The notes beneath the pieces were generated by a model. That model saw only the letters and a list, made by a program, of their open reading frames with translations. It ran no database searches and was not told the origin of the DNA. The position numbers were made by a program, and so were the translations under genes. Below, piece by piece: positions 1 through 8,123 of a stretch of 10,519 nt of DNA; the first letter of the stretch is position 1; each line of letters begins with the position of its first letter. The DNA lies in NCBI GenBank assembly GCA_050012355.1, contig JBEKHI010000303.1, forward strand, positions 1-10,519, in the 5' to 3' direction. Origin of the DNA: JBEKHI01 sp050012355 (GTDB lineage: Bacteria > Actinomycetota > Actinomycetes > Streptosporangiales > Streptosporangiaceae).

Positions 1-1
1 C

Positions 2-3000
2 GTGCGCGAGTTTCGGCGAGCGGCGGGGCTGACGCAGCGGCAGTTGGCTGACCGGTCCGGGCTGAGCGTCGCGGCGGTGCGGGATCTGGAGCAAGGCCGC
101 CGGTACCGGCCGCGGCCGGGGTCGCTGGACGCGCTTGCCCGCGCACTGGGCCTGGACGCCGGGCAGTCGGCCACTCTAGGGTCCGCCGCGCGCGCGACGC
201 GCCCGGCTCGCCTGGCACCGGCCGGGACGGGCGCGCCGGCCGGGCACGGCAGCGGGCTGTGGCTAGCGGTACTGGGGCCGCTGGCAGCGTGGCGGGACGG
301 GCGCCCCTTGGAGCTTGGACCGCCGCAGCGGGCCACCGTGCTGATGCAGCTGGCGCTCCAGCCCGGCGAACTGGTGCGCCGCGAGACGATCATTGACACG
401 CTATGGGGGCACCAGCCCCCATCCACCGCGGCCGAGCTGGTGCAGGCGCATGTCAGCAGGCTGCGCCGCATCCTGGACCCGGGAGGCCGGGAGCGGTTGC
501 TGGAACATAGCCCAGCGGGCTACCGGCTGCGCACCGGTACTGATGAGCTGGACGTGATGGCGTTCACCGAGCTGGCCGGGCGGGCCGGGAAGGCTGCGGC
601 GGCGGGAGACCGGGCGGCAGCGTGTGAGCTGTATGCCCAGGCGCTTGAGCTGTGGCGGGGAGAGCCCGCCGCGGACGCACAAGTGCTGCGGGGACATCCG
701 GCGGTGACCGGTCTGGCGCGACGGCGGACGGACGCGGTGCTCGGGTACGCGGATGCGGCCTGCGAGCTGGGCTGGCATCAGCGGGTGCTTCCGCTGCTGG
801 AGGCGCTAGCGCAGGAGCTGCCGCTGGAGGAACGGGTAAACGCGCGGCTAATGGTGGCCCTGGCCGGGGCCGGGCAACAGGCGGCCGCCATCGAAGTATT
901 CGAGGGACTGCGGCGGCGGCTGGACGAAGAACTGGGGGTTCGCCCTGGTGCGGAGCTCACCGCCGCTCACCAGCGGGTGCTGCGCCAGGACATCCCAGCG
1001 GAGGCGGTAACGAGCACGCCAGACAAACACGGCGGGCCGGTGTCCACGCCAGGGGTGGTCTACTCGCTGCCCCCGGATACCGCGGTGTTCACCGGTCGGC
1101 AGGCGGAACTGGACCGCATCACCGCCACGGTCACTACCGCCGCCGCATCCGGCGGGGTGGTGGCGATCCACGCGATCGGCGGGATGCCGGGGGTCGGCAA
1201 GACCGCACTGGCGGTACACGCCGCGCATGTGCTGACCGACCAGTTCCCGGACCGGCAGCTGTTCATCAGCCTGCATGCTCACACCCCTGGCCAGTCCCCG
1301 GTCACCCCGGAGGCGGCGCTGGCCGGGCTGCTGGCCGCCGTCGGCGTCGACGCCCGGTACCTGCCCCCCGACCTGGCCGGGCGGACCGCGTTGTGGCGGG
1401 ACCGGATGGCCGGGCAGAAAGCGCTGCTGGTGCTGGACAACGCGGCCAGCAGCGCCCAGGTCACCCCGCTGCTGCTGGGTGGCGACGGCTGCCTGGTGCT
1501 GGTCACCAGCCGCCGCCACCTCGGCGATCTGCCCGGGGCCACCGCCTCGGTGCTGTTGCCGGTGCTGGCAGCGGCGGAGGCACAGGACATGTTCGTGCGG
1601 CTGGCTCCCCGCGCCGCTGACGGCCCGGCCGGGACCATCGCCGAGCTGGCGGAGCTGGCTGGCTTCCTGCCGCTGGCCATCTCGTTGCTGGCCCGGGTCT
1701 ACGCCCGGCACCCGTCCTGGACGCTAGCGGACCTGGCCGCCGAGACCCGAGCAGGCCTGCTCACTCTGGCCGCCGAACGCGACAGCGTCGCCGCCGCGTT
1801 CGCGGTGTCCTACCGGTATCTGGATCCTGCCCGCCAGCAGTTCTTCCGGTTCCTGGGCCTGCACCCGGGCACCACCATCGATAGCTACGCCGCCGCCGCG
1901 CTGGCCGGGTTGCCCGTGTCCGAGGCCGCCGGGCAACTCGATGCACTGCACGCCGAGGGACTGCTCACCGAGGCCGGCCGTCGCCGCTATAGCATGCACG
2001 ACCTGATCCGCCGCTACGCTCGCGACCTGGCCGCCACCGACCCGCCCGCCACTCGCGAGCAGGCACTAGAGCGGCTGCTGGACTACTACCAGTACACCGC
2101 CGCCCAGTCCGAGAGGCTCCTCGCCGATCAGGCCCGTCCCGGTCCCGACGCGGCCCCGCAGCTGGTCCCGGCCGCCATCCCGGACCTGACCGACAGCACC
2201 CAGGCACTGACGTGGGCGCGGACCGAACGCGTCAACCTGCTAGCCTGCCTGGACCACGCCACCGCGACCGGGCAGCACGCTCGGATCATCGCCCTCACCG
2301 CTGGCACGGCATCCCTGCTACGCCACGATGGCCCCTGGACCACCGCAATCACCCGGCACACCACCGCCATCACAGTCGCCCGGCACCTCGGGGACCGGCT
2401 CGGCCAAGCGAACGCCCTGACCGACCTGGCGGAAGTGCAGCGGCTGGCCGGGGATTATGGCGGTGCGGTTGAGGCGCTGGAGGAGTCGCTGGACATTTCC
2501 CGTGATGTCGGGAACCGGATCGGTCACGTCGGCGCGCTCACCGGGTTGGGCGCTGTTCGGCTGCTGACTGGGGACTACGGCAGGGCGGTTGATGCGCTGG
2601 AGGAAGCGCTGGGTATCTCTCGTGATACCGGGAACCGGATCGGTCAGGCCAGAGCCCTCACCTACCTGGGGGATGTCCGAATGCTGACTGGAGATTACGG
2701 CGGTGCGGTTGAGGCGCTGGAGGAGGCGCTGGGCATCTTCCGTGACATTGGCAACCGGACCGATCAGGCCAGAGCCCTCACGTATCTGGGCGCGGTGCGG
2801 CGGATGGCCGGGGATTACCGCGCTGCGGCCGAGGCGCTAAAGGAAGCGCTGAGCATCTCCCGCGAGGTCGGCAACCGGATGCGTCAGGCTGGTGCCCTCA
2901 CCGGCCTGGGGGTTGTGCGGCGCATGGCCGGGGATTACGGCGGTGCGGTTGAGGCGCTGGAGGAGGCGCTGGGTATCTCTCGTGATATCGGCAACCGGAC

Positions 3001-3418
3001 CGATCAGGCCGGCGCCCTCACGTATCTGGGGGCTGTGCGGCGGATGACAGGAGACTACGCCGGCGCGGCCAACGCGCTGGAGGAGGCGCTGGGCATCTAC
3101 CGTGACACCGGCGACCGGGGCGGCGAGGCCGAGACCCTTAATGAGGCAGGAACGGTGCACCGGCTCCGCGGTGACCCCGGCAAGGCCGAGCAGTACCACC
3201 GGCAGGCCCTGGACCTAGCCCGCGAAATAACCAGTCCCTGGGACGAAGCTCACGCGCTGGCCGGGCTGGGTCGCTGCGCTCTAGCCGACGGCCGCGCCGC
3301 CGACGCGGCCGCGGCCTTGCGCCAAGCACGAGACATCTTTCAGCGGATCGGTGCGCCCGAGACCACCGACGTCGCCGCCGAGCTGGAAAGCCTCACAGGA
3401 CCCGGACCGGCGGCATAG
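2..3418 (+). CDS. XRE-SARP-NB-ARC-TPR (AfsR-like) transcriptional regulator, probably 5' partial
   Basis: Large multidomain regulator of the AfsR/SARP type, expected to act in the cytoplasm as an ATP/ADP-switched transcription factor. Numbering from the GTG at base 2: a Cro/C1 helix-turn-helix at about residues 1-55 (AAGLTQRQLADRSGLSVAAV), an OmpR/SARP winged helix at about 87-178, a BTAD domain at about 185-330 (VNARLMVALAGAGQQAAAIE), and an NB-ARC ATPase at about 360-640. The Walker A motif is GMPGVGKT (394-401, Lys400) and the Walker B-like strand is ALLVLDN. An NB-ARC-type winged helix ends near MHDLIRRYARDLA (about 665). TPR repeats of 40 residues occupy about 800-1090. Relatives usually have several residues before REFRRAAGLTQ, so the true start is probably left of the window. 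The gene stops at TAG 3416-3418, 58 bp before the rhamnosidase on the same strand. A regulatory link to the glycosidases is possible, but nothing in the sequence proves it. Confidence 0.9.
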   Translation: MREFRRAAGLTQRQLADRSGLSVAAVRDLEQGRRYRPRPGSLDALARALGLDAGQSATLGSAARATRPARLAPAGTGAPAGHGSGLWLAVLGPLAAWRDGRPLELGPPQRATVLMQLALQPGELVRRETIIDTLWGHQPPSTAAELVQAHVSRLRRILDPGGRERLLEHSPAGYRLRTGTDELDVMAFTELAGRAGKAAAAGDRAAACELYAQALELWRGEPAADAQVLRGHPAVTGLARRRTDAVLGYADAACELGWHQRVLPLLEALAQELPLEERVNARLMVALAGAGQQAAAIEVFEGLRRRLDEELGVRPGAELTAAHQRVLRQDIPAEAVTSTPDKHGGPVSTPGVVYSLPPDTAVFTGRQAELDRITATVTTAAASGGVVAIHAIGGMPGVGKTALAVHAAHVLTDQFPDRQLFISLHAHTPGQSPVTPEAALAGLLAAVGVDARYLPPDLAGRTALWRDRMAGQKALLVLDNAASSAQVTPLLLGGDGCLVLVTSRRHLGDLPGATASVLLPVLAAAEAQDMFVRLAPRAADGPAGTIAELAELAGFLPLAISLLARVYARHPSWTLADLAAETRAGLLTLAAERDSVAAAFAVSYRYLDPARQQFFRFLGLHPGTTIDSYAAAALAGLPVSEAAGQLDALHAEGLLTEAGRRRYSMHDLIRRYARDLAATDPPATREQALERLLDYYQYTAAQSERLLADQARPGPDAAPQLVPAAIPDLTDSTQALTWARTERVNLLACLDHATATGQHARIIALTAGTASLLRHDGPWTTAITRHTTAITVARHLGDRLGQANALTDLAEVQRLAGDYGGAVEALEESLDISRDVGNRIGHVGALTGLGAVRLLTGDYGRAVDALEEALGISRDTGNRIGQARALTYLGDVRMLTGDYGGAVEALEEALGIFRDIGNRTDQARALTYLGAVRRMAGDYRAAAEALKEALSISREVGNRMRQAGALTGLGVVRRMAGDYGGAVEALEEALGISRDIGNRTDQAGALTYLGAVRRMTGDYAGAANALEEALGIYRDTGDRGGEAETLNEAGTVHRLRGDPGKAEQYHRQALDLAREITSPWDEAHALAGLGRCALADGRAADAAAALRQARDIFQRIGAPETTDVAAELESLTGPGPAA
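2411..3130 (+). repeat. Six 120-bp direct repeats encoding TPR units
   Basis: The C-terminal TPR region is built from a 120-bp (40-codon) unit repeated six times in perfect register without indels, with a more diverged seventh unit continuing to about 3250. The recurring GGGGATTA-like start lies at about 2450, 2570, 2690, 2810, 2930 and 3050. Hand comparison of 2701-2760 with 2941-3000 gives 55 of 60 identical bases; 2761-2820 against 3001-3060 gives 50 of 60. The encoded units share GDYGGAVEALEEALGISRD and GNR segments. The DNA-level similarity indicates recent duplication or gene conversion rather than an ancient repeat domain. Confidence 0.9.
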
Positions 3419-3452
3419 CAGACGCCCGGACGGCGATAGCTCCGGCGTATCG

Positions 3453-3469
3453 GATCAAACGTTATACCA
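3453..3469 (+). promoter_or_regulatory. LacI-type operator O1 upstream of the GH78 gene
   Basis: GATCAAACGTTATACCA is an imperfect palindrome centred on AACGTT. It differs at one base from the 17-mer on the minus strand at 8152-8136. A central CG flanked by A/T-rich half-sites is the usual architecture of LacI-family operators (established knowledge). The site lies 7 nt before the GTG at 3477 and overlaps the predicted -10 box, so a bound protein would be expected to repress. No cognate regulator gene is in the window. The assignment to the LacI family is inference. Confidence 0.7.
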
Positions 3470-3470
3470 T
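3465..3470 (+). promoter_or_regulatory. Predicted -10 box of a leaderless GH78 transcript
   Basis: TACCAT fits the actinobacterial TAnnnT consensus and is followed by exactly 6 nt (3471-3476) before GTG 3477. No Shine-Dalgarno sequence precedes GTG 3477, GTG 3480 or ATG 3483. The same arrangement, TAnnnT then 6 nt then the start codon, occurs at the GH29 gene. No convincing -35 hexamer was seen. Confidence 0.5.
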
Positions 3471-3476
3471 GCTGCT

Positions 3477-6062
3477 GTGGTGATGTGGTTTCAGTTCCTG
3501 CGCACCGAAGATCTCGACTGCCCGCTGGCTCTCGGCACCGCGACCCCCCGGCTGAGCTGGGTCCTGGCCAGCGACGAGCGCGACGCCCATCAGGTGGCCT
3601 ATGAGGTAAGAGCCGCGTCGAGCGCCGCGCTGCTCAAGCAGGACCAACCAGACCTGTGGGACACCGGCCGAATCGAAGGCCAGTCCCAAGCGGCCCGCTA
3701 CGCGGGCGCCCCGCTGCGCTCCCGCCAGCGCGTCTACTGGCAGGCCCGAGTCTGGCGGGGCAGCTCACCGCGGTCGATGTCACATCGACCGTGCTCTATG
3801 CCGGTCGATGTCACATCGACCGCGTTGGTGACGAGCCCGGTGCGGTGGTTTGAGACGGGGCTGCTGAGCGCGGCGGACTGGGCCGCGCGGTGGGTTACGC
3901 ATCCGGCGTGGGTGGGGGGCGAGTCGGCGGCGGGGGACCGGGTGAGTGCCGGGGACGCTGGGAACGGTGGGGGCGTCACCGCTGACGGTGGGGGTGCGGC
4001 TGAGGGGGCGGGGCTGCCGGTGGTTAGGCGCGACTTCACGCTGGACGCGGCACCGGACTCGGCGCGGCTTTATGTGGCTGGGGTCGGGGTATACGTGGCG
4101 CGGATCAATGGGGTTCCGGTTACCGATGCGGTGCTTGAACCGCCGTACAGCGACTTTCGCTACTCGGTGGACTACTCCGCCCACGACGTCACCACGCTGC
4201 TCCATCCGGGGCCGAACACGCTGACTCTCTCCCTCGGGACCGGTATCGCCGACGTGCGCCACCTGCCGGACCGCTATACGAAGTTCACCGGCACCCAGCA
4301 GCGTCCGTGCGCGATCGCCCAGCTTGAGATCGCGGGCACGCTCGCGGTTGCTTCGGACGGGACCTGGCGGGCCGGACTCGGCCCGGTCCGGCGGTCGCAC
4401 TGGTACGGCGGCGAGGACCACGACGCGCGGCTCGCGGGCGGTACCGACTGGTGCGGTGCCGCCGAGGTTCGCTACGCGCCGGAACTGTGCGCGCGGCAGG
4501 CCCCGCCAATCAGGGTGACCGAGACCATCGAACCGGTGGCGATGACCGAGCCGGAAGCGGGGGTGCGGGTCTTCGACCTCGGCACCAACATCGCCGGCTG
4601 GCCGCTGCTGACGACCGGTGCCACCTCGCCCGGCGAGACCATCACGCTACGGCCGGGGGAACTGCTCGATGACACCGGGCACGTCAGCCAGCGAAACACG
4701 GGATGGCCCATCTTCGACAGCTACACCTCGGCCGGGGACGCGGGGAGCTGGCATCCGGAGTTCACGTATCACGGGTTCCGCTACATCCAGGTGCATGGTC
4801 CAGCCGCGAACGTCGAGGGGCTGGTGCTGCGGGCCGATAACGAGGCGACCGGCTCGTTCAGCTGCTCGGATGACCTGCTCAACCGGATCCACACGATCAT
4901 CGACCGGGCGGTCAAGGGCAACATGTTCAGCGTGCTGACCGACTGCCCGCACCGGGAGAAGCTCGGGTGGCTGGAGCAGGCACACCTGCTGTTTGGCGTG
5001 GTCAGCAACGGCTACGACGTCGCGGCCTACTACCGCGACTTCATGCGCCGGATCGCGGCGGCGCAACTGCCCAGTGGCATGGTGCCCACTACCGCTCCCG
5101 AGTACGTGGTCTTCGACGCCGAGCTGGCGGACTTCCGCGACGACGTGAACTGGGGCCGGGCGATCGTGGACGTGCCCTGGCAGCTCTACCGGACCTACGG
5201 TGACGATCACGTGCTCGCCGAGTACTACCCGGCGATGCGCCGTTACGTCGGCTACCTGGAATCGCGCGCCGACGACGGGGTCCTCGACCTAGGGCTCGGC
5301 GACTGGATCGCGACCGAGTCCTCTACCCCGCGAGCGATCGCCGCGACCTGGGGATACTGGCGGACCGTGAGCACGCTCGCCCGGATCGCGGAGGTGCTTG
5401 GCCGGGGGAGTGAGCCGCGACGTTATGGTCAAATGGCGACGCACGTTCGTGCGGCGTTCCAGCGGATCTACCAGCCCGGCCGAAGTCAGGCCTGCGATGT
5501 GTTCGCGCTGGATATGGGGATCGATGCGCTGGACAGCCTGGTCGCGGCCATCGAGGATCACCTGGCCGTCGGGGAGATCGCGCTGCCCGTGGCGCTGCGG
5601 GTGCTCGCCGCCGCCGGACGGCACGATCTCATCCACCGGATCGCGACGCGGACCGATCACCCCAGCTACGGGTACCAGGTTGAGCACGGGGCGACGGCGC
5701 TGACCGAGGCGTGGGACGGGCCGACTCGGGGGATGTCGCAGAACCATTTCATGCTCGGCGCGATCGACGAGTGGTTCTACAGCGGACTGGCCGGCATCGG
5801 GCAGGCCGCGGATTCGTGCGGGTTCCGGCGTGCGGTGATCGAGCCCGCGCTGGTGGACGGGGTCGACCGAGTCGCGGCCGCCATCGGCACGCCGGTCGGC
5901 CGGCTCGGCGTGTCCTGGCGGCGGGTCGGCGATGGCGTCGAGGTTGAGGTCGAGGTGCCGGTCGGGGCGGAAGCGGAGCTACGCCTGCCGGGTGCGGCGC
6001 CGCGGGTGGTGGGGTCAGGGAAGTGGGTGCTGCGGTGCCCCGGTGCGGCATTCGGGACATAA
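3477..6062 (+). CDS. GH78 alpha-L-rhamnosidase, cytoplasmic
   Basis: Predicted to hydrolyse terminal alpha-L-rhamnosyl residues from oligosaccharides or glycosides. With GTG 3477 as residue 1 it has 861 residues: an N-terminal Ig-like domain (FLRTEDLDCPLALGTATPRL, then RVYWQARVW), a Bac_rhamnosid_N carbohydrate-binding region at about 183-322 (RRDFTL, YVARINGVPV), a concanavalin-like rhamnosidase domain at about 346-442 (FDLGTNIAGW, YHGFRYIQVHG), an (alpha/alpha)6 catalytic domain at about 458-745 (LTDCPHREKLGWLEQ; DDVNWGRAIVDVPW) and a C-terminal beta domain. The conserved Glu of HGATALTEAWDG is residue 744. There is no signal peptide. Starts at GTG 3477, GTG 3480 and ATG 3483 are adjacent; 3477 is chosen because it fits a leaderless transcript, but ATG 3483 is equally possible. 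Two oddities in the N-terminal third are a palindromic double repeat (about 3769-3824) and a Gly/Ala-rich linker (3912-4019). The family call is firm; sugar specificity is by homology. Confidence 0.92.
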   Translation: MVMWFQFLRTEDLDCPLALGTATPRLSWVLASDERDAHQVAYEVRAASSAALLKQDQPDLWDTGRIEGQSQAARYAGAPLRSRQRVYWQARVWRGSSPRSMSHRPCSMPVDVTSTALVTSPVRWFETGLLSAADWAARWVTHPAWVGGESAAGDRVSAGDAGNGGGVTADGGGAAEGAGLPVVRRDFTLDAAPDSARLYVAGVGVYVARINGVPVTDAVLEPPYSDFRYSVDYSAHDVTTLLHPGPNTLTLSLGTGIADVRHLPDRYTKFTGTQQRPCAIAQLEIAGTLAVASDGTWRAGLGPVRRSHWYGGEDHDARLAGGTDWCGAAEVRYAPELCARQAPPIRVTETIEPVAMTEPEAGVRVFDLGTNIAGWPLLTTGATSPGETITLRPGELLDDTGHVSQRNTGWPIFDSYTSAGDAGSWHPEFTYHGFRYIQVHGPAANVEGLVLRADNEATGSFSCSDDLLNRIHTIIDRAVKGNMFSVLTDCPHREKLGWLEQAHLLFGVVSNGYDVAAYYRDFMRRIAAAQLPSGMVPTTAPEYVVFDAELADFRDDVNWGRAIVDVPWQLYRTYGDDHVLAEYYPAMRRYVGYLESRADDGVLDLGLGDWIATESSTPRAIAATWGYWRTVSTLARIAEVLGRGSEPRRYGQMATHVRAAFQRIYQPGRSQACDVFALDMGIDALDSLVAAIEDHLAVGEIALPVALRVLAAAGRHDLIHRIATRTDHPSYGYQVEHGATALTEAWDGPTRGMSQNHFMLGAIDEWFYSGLAGIGQAADSCGFRRAVIEPALVDGVDRVAAAIGTPVGRLGVSWRRVGDGVEVEVEVPVGAEAELRLPGAAPRVVGSGKWVLRCPGAAFGT
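3769..3824. repeat. Tandem pair of 19-bp perfect palindromes inside GH78
   Basis: The 19-mer GGTCGATGTCACATCGACC occurs at 3772-3790 and again, identical, at 3803-3821. Each copy is a perfect 9-bp inverted repeat about one central C, and C/G flanks extend the symmetry by one pair (3771/3791 and 3802/3822). The outer ends CGCGGTCGATG and CATCGACCGCG are also complementary. Copies are 31 bp centre to centre with a 12-bp spacer. Because 31 is not a multiple of 3, the copies are read in different frames (RSMSHRP and VDVTST), so the repeat was not selected as a protein repeat. In RNA each copy could fold as a 9-bp stem with a TCA loop. Confidence 0.9.
3912..4019 (+). other. Low-complexity Gly/Ala/Asp linker within GH78
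   Basis: This stretch encodes about 36 residues rich in Gly, Ala, Asp and Val, between THPAW and the conserved VVRRDFTL strand that opens the carbohydrate-binding region. The plus strand is unusually G-rich with runs of up to six G. It is probably a flexible interdomain loop that has expanded. Comparison with the shorter loop usual in the family is from memory. Confidence 0.6.
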
Positions 6063-6080
6063 TGTGCGGCCGTGGTTCTA

Positions 6081-8117
6081 CTACGGCGCTATCGATGGCC
6101 CATCGCTGGGGGTTGCGGCAGCCCGTTCTGTGAAGACCCGGACGTCCCAGCTGGCGAGTTCGAAGGGCTGGCCGTGGCGAACGGGTTCGCTGGTGGCGAC
6201 GTCGGCTAGCTCGCCGGGGGCCGTCAGTTCGACGGGGTCCCAGGACCAGTTGTGCACGAACCAGAGTCGGCTCCCGGCGGCGTTGCGGGCTGAGGTCACC
6301 GTGACGGAGGCAGGCATGTCGGCCCAGGCCGAGGGCTGCGCTACGTGGCGGGCCAGCGCCATCGCGAGGGCGTCGTCGGGGAGAGTGCCCACGTAGGTGA
6401 CCCGGCCGTTCCCGTGTGGCCTGGTGGTTACCGCGGGCCAGCGGCCGAAGTGCGGGTGCTCGTACCAAGCCAGCGGCTCCGCGTCGTCGGCGATGAGCCC
6501 ATCCGCCCATTCGGTCGCGTGGGCGCCCTCGCCGAATCCCGTCACCGGCAGCGGTGAGCGCAGGTTGGAGAATTCCAGGCAGCGGACTCCGGCCAGGGCG
6601 AGCCCGGCCGAGACCCGCGCGCACGCCTCCTCGTCCGCGTACCCGGTGCGGAAGGTCACCACCAGGTGGCCGCCGGCCCGCGCGTAGCCGTCCAGCAGGT
6701 CCAGTGTGGCATCGTCGGCGATGTAGAGCGCGGGGACGACCAGCACGCGGGCGCTGAGCTGCGGAAGCCGTTTGACGTCGACGACCTCAGCCTGGCAGCC
6801 GATGTCGAAGAAGCCCTTGTAGAACGCGCCGAAGATCCGCTCATAAGAACGCGAGCCCCCCAGTGGCGGCTGGAACTCCATCGCCCACTGGCTGTCCCGC
6901 GAGTACAGGAACGTGACATCGGTGTCTGGCCGCAGGCCCTCCAGGTGCGGCGCCGCCGCGCGCAGTTCGCTGCCCAGGCGCCGTACCTCCTCGTAGACGC
7001 GGCCAGGCTCGAGCGAGTGGCCGAGCACGCCGCCCCAGTAGGTCTCGCAGCCATAGTGCAGCGTGTGCCAGTGCCAGTACTCAACCATCCGGGCCCCGCG
7101 GGCGATCAGCGCCCAGGCGACCTGGCGGAGCTGACCGTCGTACGGCGGGAAGTTGTAGTGCGAGCCGCCGATCGAGGTGGCGCCGGTCTCGGTGACCAGG
7201 AAGAGCTCCTGCCGCGATCCGCGCATCCGGTCCGCGTCCAGGTACAGCCGCCACGTCCCCTGCCCGATCCACGGCGAGTCGTTCCGGCGGCTGGGGTCCG
7301 GCAGCGCGAGCTCGTCCTGGACCCCGAAGTAGGTGTTCCCCGCGGTCACGTCAAGCACGGCGGTCAGCGCCGCGTCGTCCACCCCGGCCCGCTGGTACGC
7401 GAGGCAGGTGGTGACGAACTGGTCAGGCCGCTTGAGCTCGCGGACGATCCTGGCCTGCCAGCCGATGTACTCGGTTACCAATTCGGCCTGGTAGCGCCGC
7501 CAGGCGAGATCGTAGGACGGCGTGGTGTTGCCGAGCGGCCGCCACAGCTCCTCCCAGCCGGACAGCCGGTGTGACCAGTAGGTCAGGCCCCAGCGGCGGT
7601 TGAGTTCGTCAACCGTTCCGTACCGCTGCCGCAGCCAGGCCACGAACCCGGCGAAAACCGTCTCGTTGTACAGCAGGACCGGGCCAGGCTCGTTGTCCAC
7701 CTGGTATCCGATGACCGCGGGGTGATCGGCGTACCTACTCACGATGGCACGCACCACCCGCTCGGCGTAGCGGCGGAATACCGGGTTCGTGAAGTCGATC
7801 TCCTGCCGGCCGCCCCAGGGGACTGGTGTCCCGTCCGCGCGTCGCGCCGCGATCTCCGGGTGCGCGCGCTGCAGCCAGGGCGGGATCGCGTAGGTCGGGG
7901 TCCCGAGGAGCACCCGGATGCCGCGTTCGTGCGCCCCGTCGAGCACCGGGGCCAGCCAGTCAAGGTCGAAGACGCCGTCCGAAGGTTCCCACGTCGACCA
8001 CACCGACTCGCCGACCCTGATCACGGTGAAACCAGCCTCGGCCATCAGGTCCAGGTCCTCCGCGAGCCGGTCTGCTGGCTGGTACTCGTGGTAATAAGCG
8101 GCACCGAAATCGATCAC
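6081..8117 (-). CDS. GH42 beta-galactosidase, cytoplasmic
   Basis: A 678-residue GH42 enzyme, near the usual family length of about 650-690, predicted to release terminal beta-D-galactose (some members prefer alpha-L-arabinopyranosides). The TIM barrel begins at the N terminus (FGAAYYHEYQPADRLAEDL, WSTWEPSDGVFDL). The acid/base Glu143 lies in GYQVDNEPG and the nucleophile Glu310 in FLVTETGATSIG. These are followed by YWHWHTLHYGCETYWGGVLGHS, the usual GH42 segment closing the barrel, and then the beta-galactosidase trimerisation domain (about 400-610) and a small C-terminal beta domain. There is no signal peptide. The start is GTG 8117, preceded by GAGAGG at 8129-8124 with a 6-nt spacer. The gene is divergent from GH29 across 35 bp holding operator O2, and convergent with GH78 across 18 bp. 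It is intact. The exact substrate is by homology only. Confidence 0.93.
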   Translation of the reverse strand: MIDFGAAYYHEYQPADRLAEDLDLMAEAGFTVIRVGESVWSTWEPSDGVFDLDWLAPVLDGAHERGIRVLLGTPTYAIPPWLQRAHPEIAARRADGTPVPWGGRQEIDFTNPVFRRYAERVVRAIVSRYADHPAVIGYQVDNEPGPVLLYNETVFAGFVAWLRQRYGTVDELNRRWGLTYWSHRLSGWEELWRPLGNTTPSYDLAWRRYQAELVTEYIGWQARIVRELKRPDQFVTTCLAYQRAGVDDAALTAVLDVTAGNTYFGVQDELALPDPSRRNDSPWIGQGTWRLYLDADRMRGSRQELFLVTETGATSIGGSHYNFPPYDGQLRQVAWALIARGARMVEYWHWHTLHYGCETYWGGVLGHSLEPGRVYEEVRRLGSELRAAAPHLEGLRPDTDVTFLYSRDSQWAMEFQPPLGGSRSYERIFGAFYKGFFDIGCQAEVVDVKRLPQLSARVLVVPALYIADDATLDLLDGYARAGGHLVVTFRTGYADEEACARVSAGLALAGVRCLEFSNLRSPLPVTGFGEGAHATEWADGLIADDAEPLAWYEHPHFGRWPAVTTRPHGNGRVTYVGTLPDDALAMALARHVAQPSAWADMPASVTVTSARNAAGSRLWFVHNWSWDPVELTAPGELADVATSEPVRHGQPFELASWDVRVFTERAAATPSDGPSIAP

Positions 8118-8123
8118 TGGCGA

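Noticed and set aside
848..1711. 287-residue minus-strand frame opposite the regulator
   Set aside because: It lies over the NB-ARC domain coding sequence, is rich in Gln/Gly/Arg without recognisable motifs, and has no separate promoter signal.
3351..3476. Upstream ATG 3351 as the GH78 start
   Set aside because: It lies inside the regulator's coding sequence, the extra 42 residues do not resemble a GH78 N terminus, and it would put the operator and promoter inside the gene.
3469..3483. Four-codon leader ORF (MLLW, stop overlapping ATG 3483)
   Set aside because: It begins inside the predicted -10 region, has no ribosome binding site, and would not be transcribed in the leaderless model.
3769..3824. 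CRISPR-like repeat-spacer-repeat
   Set aside because: Only two repeats, a 12-bp spacer, location inside a conserved gene, and no cas genes nearby.
5418..5432. Possible third operator (GACGTTATGGTC)
   Set aside because: It shares only the ACGTTA core, lacks the TATACCA half-site and lies within conserved GH78 coding sequence.
6069..6087. Bidirectional terminator between GH78 and GH42
   Set aside because: GCCGT/ACGGC gives only a 5-bp stem around a 9-nt loop and includes the GH42 stop codon, with no U tract. Too weak to annotate.
5749..6624. Long minus-strand frame across the GH78 and GH42 ends
   Set aside because: Its Arg/Pro/Ala-rich sequence has no family motif and lies over the GH78 and GH42 ends, whose frames show clear motifs; a shadow of high G+C coding DNA.
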